NCBI GenBank assembly: GCA_946566415.1
Contig: CAMNWW010000104.1
Span: forward strand, 1 to 7,459
Length of the DNA: 7,459 nt
Direction: 5' to 3'
DNA from: an uncultured Lachnospiraceae bacterium
GTDB taxonomy: Bacteria > Bacillota > Clostridia > Lachnospirales > Lachnospiraceae
The notes under the pieces were generated by a model, which was given only the letters and a program-made list of their open reading frames with translations, did no database searches and had not been told where the DNA came from. Below, piece by piece: positions 1 through 5,132 of this stretch; the first letter of the stretch is position 1, and the number at the start of each line of letters is the position of its first letter. The translations under genes and the position numbers were made by a program.

Positions 1-605
1 TGGAAAATAATGTCTCTGTCCTTTACACCGCAGGACTTGGCCGCTTCAATGTAATCCTGCCGCACCACGGTCAGCACGACGGAGCGGATCATCCGGGTAA
101 AACTCGGCACACTGGCCACAATGATGGCTATCGTCATACTTTTAAGCCCGCTTCCCATGGCCGCTACAAGACTCAATGCCAGAAGCATATACGGGATACA
201 CATCAGCGCGTCGATAATTCTCATAATCCATGTGTCCACTTTTCCGCCGAAGTACGCGGCCGTTGCTCCCAGTACACATCCGCCGAACAGGCTGAGGGCA
301 GTACATACCACCCCAAACATCAGCGAAAAACGCGCTCCATGTATCACTCTGCCAAATAGATCACGTCCCATGTGGTCAGTCCCGAACCAATGCGCGGCGC
401 TCGGTCCTAAAAGCCTCTCCTTAGGATTTGTTGTAATAATAGACTGATAGTCGACAATCACATCCGCGAACAATGCAAGTATGATAATGACTATCAGAAA
501 AAACAGCGCCACCATAGATACCTTATTTTTGCAGAAACGCTGCCATACCTCTTTCCACTGATTCGGCTCTACGTTTGTAATGATTTTCTTCTTTTTTCCA
601 AACAT
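1..605 (-). CDS. Peptide/nickel-type ABC transporter permease, DppC/OppC family (partial, C-terminus beyond window)
   Basis: This is the second membrane-channel subunit of a peptide- or nickel-type ABC importer. Translation gives 201 residues before the window edge; family members run about 280-300, so roughly the last third is missing. Visible parts are a basic N-terminus (MFGKKKK), a first membrane segment at about residues 30-50, the family signature HWFGTDHMGRDLFGR at 72-86, further membrane segments at about 95-118 and 135-168, and the start of the cytoplasmic EAA loop (YIEAAKSCG, 185-193) that contacts the ATPase. The ATG at 605 has a GGGGTGAG ribosome binding site 3-4 nt upstream and lies 15 nt after the stop of the upstream permease gene, so the two are one operon. 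The ATPases and solute-binding protein would be expected further left. Substrate (dipeptide, oligopeptide, nickel or other) cannot be read from this subunit. Confidence 0.93.
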   Translation of the reverse strand, partial: MFGKKKKIITNVEPNQWKEVWQRFCKNKVSMVALFFLIVIIILALFADVIVDYQSIITTNPKERLLGPSAAHWFGTDHMGRDLFGRVIHGARFSLMFGVVCTALSLFGGCVLGATAAYFGGKVDTWIMRIIDALMCIPYMLLALSLVAAMGSGLKSMTIAIIVASVPSFTRMIRSVVLTVVRQDYIEAAKSCGVKDRDIIF

Positions 606-620
606 TCTCTCACCCCATAA

Positions 621-1547
621 CTACTCAAACTGTGATTTTATTCTCGGGTCAACGAAAGCATATATCAAATCCACAACCAGCATAATGATCATAAATGTTG
701 TGGAGAGAAAAATTACGGCAAACATCGTAAGCGGAACATCCTTCGCCTTGATCGCCGCCACGATCGCATTCCCAAACCCAGGAAGCCCAAAAACAATCTC
801 TGTTATCATAGCCCCTCCCAGAAGGCTTGCAAAATTCATGCCGAGCTGGGTGATAACCGGAATCAACGCATTACGCAGAGCATGCAGAAAAATTACTCTT
901 CCATTCCCTGCACCTTTTCCTTTCGCTGTCCTGATATAGTCCTGATTCATGGAATCCAGCATGGTAGTCCGGGTAAGGCGGCTCAAAAATGCCGCACTTG
1001 GAAGCGCAAGAGTCATGACCGGCATAATATAGTGCTGCCATGTGCCGACGCCGCTGCTTGGAAGAAGGCCTAGCTGCAGTGAAAAAAGCAGCATCAGCAT
1101 CAGTCCAAGCCAGAACCCTGGAACCGAAGCCAAAAACAAAGCCAGAACAGTCAGCCCGTTGTCGACAACCGAATGTTTCTTCACTGCTGAAAGGATCCCT
1201 AAAGGAATTCCAAGAAGCGCCGAAAACAGTACGGACAATATCGCCAATTTCAGAGTTGTAGGAAACTTAGGCATAAGTACCTGGGTTACCGGGACATTAA
1301 AAGTATAAGAAATTCCGAAATCTCCGTGAAGCGCATCCCACACATAATCAATATACCGGACAGGCAGCGAACGGTTCACGCCCAATGATTCGTTCAGCAT
1401 GTCTACCTGCTCCTGCGTAGCCGTCGGTCCCAGCATGATTCTTCCAGGATCTCCCGGAGTCACATTCAGAATAAAAAAAACAACAAAAATAATAAATAGC
1501 AGTGTCGGTATCACTACCAACAATCGTTTCGTTATGTATTTCGCCAT
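621..1547 (-). CDS. Peptide/nickel-type ABC transporter permease, DppB/OppB family
   Basis: This is the first channel-forming subunit of the importer, 308 residues and full length for the family. Residues 1-28 form the N-terminal membrane segment (MAKYITKRLLVVIPTLL...), followed by an extracytoplasmic loop with the typical NVTPGDP (28-34) and HGDFGIS (74-80) motifs. Further membrane segments lie at about 98-122, 131-162, 172-190, 235-255 and 275-298. The EAA loop for ATPase docking is at about 203-231 (DYIRTAKGKG...), and the C-terminus carries the family signature VDPRIK (299-304). The frame extends upstream to an ATG at 1598, but the start at 1547 is preferred: it has a perfect AGGAGG 6 nt upstream, and the extra 17 residues (MCMCHKLRG...) would run through the leader repeats. 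It is the first gene of the transporter operon, behind its own promoter. Function as importer channel is well supported; substrate is unknown. Confidence 0.95.
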   Translation of the reverse strand: MAKYITKRLLVVIPTLLFIIFVVFFILNVTPGDPGRIMLGPTATQEQVDMLNESLGVNRSLPVRYIDYVWDALHGDFGISYTFNVPVTQVLMPKFPTTLKLAILSVLFSALLGIPLGILSAVKKHSVVDNGLTVLALFLASVPGFWLGLMLMLLFSLQLGLLPSSGVGTWQHYIMPVMTLALPSAAFLSRLTRTTMLDSMNQDYIRTAKGKGAGNGRVIFLHALRNALIPVITQLGMNFASLLGGAMITEIVFGLPGFGNAIVAAIKAKDVPLTMFAVIFLSTTFMIIMLVVDLIYAFVDPRIKSQFE

Positions 1548-1553
1548 TGCTCT

Positions 1554-1559
1554 CCTCCT
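1554..1559 (-). promoter_or_regulatory. Ribosome binding site that fixes the DppB-type permease start
   Basis: AGGAGG on the minus strand, 6 nt upstream of the ATG at 1547. Its strength and spacing choose this start over the in-frame ATG at 1598. Confidence 0.85.
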
Positions 1560-1580
1560 ACATTCCTGTATACCTCTCAG

Positions 1581-1599
1581 TTTGTGACACATGCACAAA
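1581..1599 (-). repeat. Inverted repeat in the transporter leader (TTTGTG/CACAAA)
   Basis: The minus strand reads TTTGTG, a 7-nt spacer, then CACAAA. The arms are perfect 6-bp complements. It lies in the predicted 5' untranslated leader about 20-40 nt downstream of the likely transcription start. It resembles the TGTGA-N6-TCACA layout of CRP/FNR-type operators but has a spacing one base short and a changed inner base. It could be a protein site or a weak RNA hairpin. Chance occurrence in A+T-rich DNA is possible. Confidence 0.35.
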
Positions 1600-1600
1600 T

Positions 1601-1614
1601 ATGAATAAATTCAT
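1601..1614 (-). repeat. Perfect palindromic arms ATGAAT-TT-ATTCAT near the transcription start
   Basis: Perfect 6-bp inverted repeat with a 2-nt centre, extendable to about 10 bp per arm with one mismatch. It sits about 5-18 nt downstream of the predicted transcription start, a position where a bound repressor would block elongation or initiation. A second operator for the adjacent TetR-family protein is a plausible but untested reading. Confidence 0.35.
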
Positions 1615-1619
1615 AATTT

Positions 1620-1638
1620 TCTATGATATTAGCATAGA
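1620..1638 (-). promoter_or_regulatory. Candidate operator over the -10 box of the transporter promoter
   Basis: The minus strand reads TCTATGCTAATATCATAGA, an imperfect 19-bp palindrome. The outer 6 bp of each arm (TCTATG/CATAGA) are perfect, and 16 of the 18 non-central positions are symmetric. It fully contains the -10 hexamer TAATAT. TetR-family dimers typically bind palindromes of about 15-20 bp over promoters, and a TetR-family gene ends only about 40 nt upstream. The symmetry is directly visible; the assignment to that regulator is inference. Confidence 0.5.
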
Positions 1639-1654
1639 GTTTCATTTTTATCAA
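1626..1654 (-). promoter_or_regulatory. Sigma-A-type promoter of the peptide-transporter operon
   Basis: TTGATA (1649-1654), a 17-nt spacer, then TAATAT (1626-1631), on the minus strand. The -35 box matches consensus at 5 of 6 positions and the -10 box at 4 of 6, with ideal spacing. Transcription would start near 1618-1620, giving a leader of about 70 nt before the permease ATG at 1547. It would let the transporter be expressed apart from the folate/tetR transcript, although I see no terminator after tetR that would prevent read-through. Confidence 0.7.
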
Positions 1655-1668
1655 TCTTTTTTACATAA

Positions 1669-1691
1669 TTAATCACGTTTTAATCACGTTT
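1669..1691. repeat. Tandem direct repeat, two 12-bp copies with an 11-bp period
   Basis: The plus strand shows TTAATCACGTTT at 1669-1680 and again at 1680-1691, sharing one base. The rightmost copy is the last codons and stop of the tetR gene (Lys-Arg-Asp-stop), and the other lies just beyond the stop. The pair sits about 50-72 nt upstream of the predicted transporter transcription start. An 11-bp period is close to one helical turn. It may be a simple slippage duplication or paired binding half-sites. Confidence 0.7.
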
Positions 1692-2294
1692 GTAATGCAG
1701 AAGCCCCTCTCTTAAGACGTTTATACAAAGTATGTAGAGTTCCCACTCCTCTTCCTCGTCGCAGCAGCAAAAACGATGAATGACATTGGGAAGCGCCAGA
1801 GCGATCCCCATCATCAGTTCCTTGTGTTCCTTTATATCCTCATGCAGCAGGTTTTCATCAAAAAAACGGTAATCATAAAGCCCCATATATTTTCCGCCGA
1901 TCAAATGATCGAACGTCCAGTCACGTTTGATCTCTATCGGAGCCTGATTAAAATTGTCTGTAAAAATATCTTGATAATATTTCATCTTCCGGGTACTTTC
2001 AGGAATCACACTCTCGCAATCTCTGTTTTTCTCTGGTTCCAGAAGATTAATCCTATGACCGCTTTCCCGGACCGCCTTTAATTCGTCGTCTGAATAAAAA
2101 GAAATAATATAAAAATATAAATCCTTTTTATCTTCAAAATATTGATAAAAACTTCCCGTAGGAATCTCCATACGTTTAATCAAACGGTTGATGCTGATAT
2201 CCTGATACGGAGCTTTCGCGAATTCGTCCATAGCGGCCTCTATAATTGAATTTCGTTTTGACTCCGGAAGGTTAAAAAAAGTCTTTTTCGGCAT
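1680..2294 (-). CDS. TetR/AcrR-family transcriptional regulator
   Basis: A 204-residue protein of usual TetR-family length. Residues 10-60 form the DNA-binding domain: a first helix (SKRNSIIEAAMDEFAKA, 12-28), then the helix-turn-helix at about 33-53 with the family hallmark GSFYQYFEDKKDLY (47-60). The rest, about 61-204, is an all-helical ligand-binding and dimerisation domain I cannot place in a named subfamily. It includes three consecutive cysteines at 176-178 followed by an acidic run. The ATG at 2294 has AGGAGG at 2299-2304 and lies 9 nt after the folP stop, so it is probably co-transcribed with the folate genes. Downstream is a transporter promoter overlaid by a palindrome, the likeliest target. 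The gene looks more A+T-rich than folP or folE beside it (by eye, not computed). Ligand unknown. Confidence 0.93.
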   Translation of the reverse strand: MPKKTFFNLPESKRNSIIEAAMDEFAKAPYQDISINRLIKRMEIPTGSFYQYFEDKKDLYFYIISFYSDDELKAVRESGHRINLLEPEKNRDCESVIPESTRKMKYYQDIFTDNFNQAPIEIKRDWTFDHLIGGKYMGLYDYRFFDENLLHEDIKEHKELMMGIALALPNVIHRFCCCDEEEEWELYILCINVLREGLLHYKRD

Positions 2295-2298
2295 TTCT

Positions 2299-2304
2299 CC
2301 TCCT
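2299..2304 (-). promoter_or_regulatory. tetR ribosome binding site overlapping the folP stop codon
   Basis: AGGAGG on the minus strand, 4 nt upstream of the tetR ATG, sharing its first base with the folP TAA (2304-2306). Ribosomes ending folP would be placed on the tetR start, so the regulator is probably translationally coupled to folP. Confidence 0.75.
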
Positions 2305-3113
2305 TATATACGTCCCAGAACAGCCTCTGTCATGCGGATTGCCCGCCTTGTTTTTTCTGTGTCGTGAACTCGTACGAACCCATAGCCGTTCTGTACCGCC
2401 ATCACTGTCGTCACGATAGTCCCTTCCTCCCTCTCCTCAACCGGAAGACCAAGAGTAAGACCGATCACGGATTTCCGGGAGGTCCCAAGGAGCATGGGAT
2501 AGCCAAGCCCTGAAAATGCGTCCAGATTCCGCAGCACATCCAGATTCATCTCATAAGTCTTCCCGAACCCTACGCCTGGGTCCAGTATGATCTTTTCGTC
2601 CGCGATCCCCGCCGCTTTTGCCGTTCTTACACACTGCTGTAAATCCTCATAAACCTCTTTTAAAAAATCCTGGTAGACCGGCTCTCTCCGATTATGCATC
2701 AAACAGCACGCCGCGTCATATTCCTTTACGACCGAAGCCATCCTTGAATCAAACTGAAACCCCCAGATATCGTTTACAAGATCTGCTCCTGCCTTGAGCG
2801 CCTCTTCTGCCACTTCACTTTTGCAGGTATCCACGGAAATCGGCAGATTATAATTCGCCCTCACCGCCTCAATGACAGGCGCCACCCTCTCGATCTCCTC
2901 CTGGACCGTAACTTTTTGATATCCGGGGCGGGTAGACTCTCCGCCGATGTCCAAGATATCTGTTCCTGTTTCCAGCAATTCTTTTACATGGTACATTGCC
3001 GCGTCATACCGGTTCCATTTTCCACCGTCTGAAAACGAGTCCGGGGTCACATTGAGAATACCCATGATGTATGTGTGGCGCTGTGTGTCAAATTCTCTGT
3101 TCCCTATTCGCAT
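2304..3113 (-). CDS. folP: Dihydropteroate synthase
   Basis: Condenses hydroxymethyl-dihydropterin pyrophosphate with p-aminobenzoate to dihydropteroate, in the cytoplasm; it is the target of sulfonamides. The 269 residues form a complete TIM barrel with all signature loops: MGILNVTPDSFSDGG (17-31), GGESTRPG (57-64), SVDT with Asp95, VNDI with Asn114, DPGVGFGK (178-185), SRKS with Lys214, and RVH (248-250). Phe27, Thr61 and Pro63, at positions where substitutions often give sulfonamide resistance in other species, have the common wild-type residues. The ATG at 3113 has AGGAG at 3124-3128, overlapping the folE stop; the gap to folE is 13 nt. It is the third gene of the folC-folE-folP cluster. 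FolK, which makes its pterin substrate, is not in the window. Confidence 0.98.
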   Translation of the reverse strand: MRIGNREFDTQRHTYIMGILNVTPDSFSDGGKWNRYDAAMYHVKELLETGTDILDIGGESTRPGYQKVTVQEEIERVAPVIEAVRANYNLPISVDTCKSEVAEEALKAGADLVNDIWGFQFDSRMASVVKEYDAACCLMHNRREPVYQDFLKEVYEDLQQCVRTAKAAGIADEKIILDPGVGFGKTYEMNLDVLRNLDAFSGLGYPMLLGTSRKSVIGLTLGLPVEEREEGTIVTTVMAVQNGYGFVRVHDTEKTRRAIRMTEAVLGRI

Positions 3114-3126
3114 ATATATGATTCTC

Positions 3127-3684
3127 CTATTCTCTTATCATCTGAAAAACCTGTCCCTGCAGCCCGCGGTCACTGTCAAACACTCCTCTTACGGCGATGG
3201 TTGACGTACGGCTTCCCGGCTTTTTTATGCCCCGCATCGTCATGCACATATGTTCTGCCTCCACCATGACCATCACGCCCAAAGGAGCGAGATGTTCCAT
3301 CAGTGCGTCTGCGATCTGCGCGGTCATCCGCTCCTGAAGCTGCAGCCTTCTGGCATATACTTCCACAGTCCTTGCCAATTTGCTTAAGCCTGCGACCCTG
3401 CCGTTTGGTATATAGGCAATGTGCACTTTCCCAAAAAAGGGCAGCATATGATGTTCACAGAGAGAGTAAAAAAAGATATCTTTCTCCACCACTATGCCGC
3501 TGTCGGTAACCTCAAAAGTCTTTTTCAGATACTCTCCTGCATCATCGTCCATTCCGCCGCAGATCTCGCAATACATTTTCGCAATACGCTCAGGCGTCTC
3601 CGCCAGGCCTTCTCTTTTCACATCTTCTCCGATCCCTTCCAGAAGGAGACGGACGGCCTGCTCCACTTTCTCCTTGTCTACCAC
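3127..3684 (-). CDS. folE: GTP cyclohydrolase I
   Basis: Converts GTP to 7,8-dihydroneopterin triphosphate, the committed step of folate synthesis. The 185-residue length is normal for the family. Zinc ligands are visible as Cys76 and His79 in SLCEHHMLP (74-82) and Cys147 in EHMCMTMRG (144-152); His78 matches the catalytic histidine of the family. The conserved blocks GLSKLAR (99-105), QLQER (115-119) and GSRTST (157-162) complete the active site. The N-terminus carries the typical GLAETPERIAKMY helix (26-38). The start is GTG at 3684, preceded by an AAGGAAGG ribosome binding site, and it overlaps the 3' end of folC by 7 nt, giving tight translational coupling. There is no sign of truncation or fusion. 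Confidence 0.98.
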   Translation of the reverse strand: MVDKEKVEQAVRLLLEGIGEDVKREGLAETPERIAKMYCEICGGMDDDAGEYLKKTFEVTDSGIVVEKDIFFYSLCEHHMLPFFGKVHIAYIPNGRVAGLSKLARTVEVYARRLQLQERMTAQIADALMEHLAPLGVMVMVEAEHMCMTMRGIKKPGSRTSTIAVRGVFDSDRGLQGQVFQMIRE

Positions 3685-4976
3685 TTTTTTCCTTCCTTTC
3701 CCTGTACGTATGAAATGACCTCCCCCAGATAGGAAAGGGAACCAAATACTAAGACTGCGTCCTCGCTTTTTGTGTGCTCCGCCGCTTTTTTTACCGCGTC
3801 CTGGATTTCCTCCGCCGTTTCAGCCAAAACTCCCTGTCTTTCAAATTCTGCCTTCAGCTCCTCCTTCCCCAGCGTCCGGTTTTTGTCCGGCAGTTCCACT
3901 GTATAAGCTCTGGAAAGATAAGGCGCCATAATCTCCACGATTTTTTGGTATTCTTTATCCTTAAAAATGCCTGCGACAGCCGTAATTTTTTTGCCTCCCA
4001 GATAATTCCTTACGTTCTCGGCAAGCCTCCTCGCCGCGTCTGCATTGTGCGCTCCGTCAGCAATAATGAGAGGGTTCTTCCCTATGATCATAAATCTCCC
4101 GGGCCACTCCACGCGGGAAAGTCCCGTTTTCACCGCCTCCGGACTAATAGAAAATCCTTCTTTTTGCAGTACCCGGACAGCTTCGAGCGCAGTTACCGCA
4201 TTCTCGATCTGGTGTTTTCCAGCCAAAGAAAGAGTCAACGTTCCGAACTCACCGTATGAAAATATCTGCCCCTCTGCACTGCTTTCTATGACAACCGCGT
4301 CCTTTGGAGACGAGACATGATATCTGCACCCGCATTTTTCTGCCGTATCTTCAAGAATTTTCTGCACTTCCTGGACCTGGGGCGCGCTCACAACTGCCGC
4401 CCCGTCCTTGATAATGCCGGCTTTATTTTCCGCGATTTCCTCCAAAGTATTTCCGATAACCCCCATGTGATCCATACTGATAGAAGAGAAAATACAGACC
4501 TTTGTATTTTCCACCACATTTGTTGCATCAAGAAGTCCGCCGAGACCTGCTTCCATCACGACAACATCACATCTGTTTTCTGCAAAATAGCAAAACGCGA
4601 TTGCTGTTTCAATCTCAAACACCGTAGGCGGCGTCTTCCCTGCACGTATCATCCGGTCCGACGCCGCCTTAACTTTACAGGTAATCCCGGCGAACTCTTC
4701 TTTCCCAATGTATTCTCCGTCAATCTGGAACCGCTCCCGATAGTCCATGACTGTCGGAGAAATGTAGCGCCCCGTCTTGTATCCTGCCTCTTTCAGGATA
4801 CAGGAGAGACAGGCTAGGATCGACCCCTTCCCGTTCGTACCCGCTATGTGTATAAATGTCAGTTTATTCTGTGGATTCCCAAGCTCTCTCAGTAAGCCCT
4901 TTATACTTTCTAAGCCAAGTACACTTCCGTATTTCGATACATGATCCAAATATACCCTTGCTTCTTCGTATAACAT
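3678..4976 (-). CDS. folC: Folylpolyglutamate synthase / dihydrofolate synthase
   Basis: An ATP-dependent ligase of the Mur ligase superfamily that adds glutamate to dihydropteroate (giving dihydrofolate) and/or extends folate polyglutamate tails. Its 432 residues match the usual length. Visible are the P-loop GTNGKGS (46-52), MEAGLGGLLDATN (141-153), SMDHMGVIGNTL (167-178) with the Mg-binding His170, and ENKAGI (183-188) with Lys185, the position carbamylated in related enzymes. Further on are WPGRF (291-295), the linker into the C-terminal domain, ADGAHN (306-311), and GSLSYLGEV (412-420). As the only folC next to folP it probably does both reactions, but sequence reading alone cannot prove this. 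The ATG at 4976 follows an AAAGGA site. It is the first gene of the folate operon and its last 7 nt overlap the GTG start of folE. Confidence 0.97.
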   Translation of the reverse strand: MLYEEARVYLDHVSKYGSVLGLESIKGLLRELGNPQNKLTFIHIAGTNGKGSILACLSCILKEAGYKTGRYISPTVMDYRERFQIDGEYIGKEEFAGITCKVKAASDRMIRAGKTPPTVFEIETAIAFCYFAENRCDVVVMEAGLGGLLDATNVVENTKVCIFSSISMDHMGVIGNTLEEIAENKAGIIKDGAAVVSAPQVQEVQKILEDTAEKCGCRYHVSSPKDAVVIESSAEGQIFSYGEFGTLTLSLAGKHQIENAVTALEAVRVLQKEGFSISPEAVKTGLSRVEWPGRFMIIGKNPLIIADGAHNADAARRLAENVRNYLGGKKITAVAGIFKDKEYQKIVEIMAPYLSRAYTVELPDKNRTLGKEELKAEFERQGVLAETAEEIQDAVKKAAEHTKSEDAVLVFGSLSYLGEVISYVQGKEGKKW

Positions 4977-5000
4977 CCTTTTGTCCTTTCAATAGAAATT

Positions 5001-5020
5001 TGCCAAAGCTTCGCTTGGCA
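5001..5020 (-). promoter_or_regulatory. Short stable hairpin in the folC leader
   Basis: On the minus strand TGCCAA (outer arm) pairs with TTGGCA, enclosing GCGAAGC with one unpaired T on the 3' side. GC-GAA-GC is known as an unusually stable mini-hairpin. It lies at the very 5' end of the predicted folC transcript, about 25 nt before the ATG, and lacks a following U-tract, so it is not a terminator. It could stabilise the 5' end or affect translation. The role is inference. Confidence 0.5.
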
Positions 5021-5028
5021 TAGATTCC

Positions 5029-5057
5029 ATTCTAACACACTTTTCTAGTTTTGAATA
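5029..5057 (-). promoter_or_regulatory. Probable extended -10 promoter of the folC-folE-folP operon
   Basis: The minus strand has TGTTAGAAT, an extended -10 element with the hexamer TAGAAT at 5029-5034. At 17-nt spacing the -35 box would be TATTCA (5052-5057), only 3 of 6 matches, so recognition would lean on the TG motif. It lies downstream of the glyS terminator and gives a leader of about 45 nt. The predicted leader is too short for a tetrahydrofolate riboswitch. Confidence 0.5.
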
Positions 5058-5070
5058 CAAAAAAGAAAGC

Positions 5071-5123
5071 AAAAAAATAGGTCTGTCCCATGACACATCT
5101 CCGGTGCATCATGGGACAGATCT
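5071..5123 (-). terminator. Intrinsic terminator after glyS
   Basis: The arms at 5109-5123 and 5079-5093 form a 15-position stem (core CTGTCCCATGA/TCATGGGACAG) with one A·C mismatch near the base in the minus-strand RNA, extended by CAC/GTG above a 2-nt bulge. A run of seven Ts follows directly (5077-5071), then further T-rich sequence. The hairpin starts 9 nt after the glyS TAA. On the plus strand the mismatch becomes a G·U pair and the stem is followed by CTTTTTC, so it may also stop antisense transcription. Confidence 0.92.
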
Positions 5124-5132
5124 CTTTTTCAT

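Noticed and set aside
1548..1598. A 17-residue N-terminal extension of the DppB-type permease from the ATG at 1598
   Set aside because: There is no ribosome binding site at 1598, the perfect AGGAGG sits in front of 1547, and family members start with the short basic sequence right before the first membrane helix.
1581..1599. A CRP-type operator (TGTGA-N6-TCACA)
   Set aside because: The spacing is one base short, the inner A is replaced, and its position downstream of the promoter does not suit an activator. It is kept only as an inverted repeat.
3774..4817. Long plus-strand open frames opposite folC
   Set aside because: They overlap a complete, motif-bearing folC on the other strand and show no family resemblance, so they are read as shadows.
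4977..5034. A tetrahydrofolate riboswitch before folC
   Set aside because: The predicted leader is about 45 nt with one simple hairpin, well below the roughly 90-100 nt pseudoknotted THF aptamer, and none of its conserved sequence is visible.
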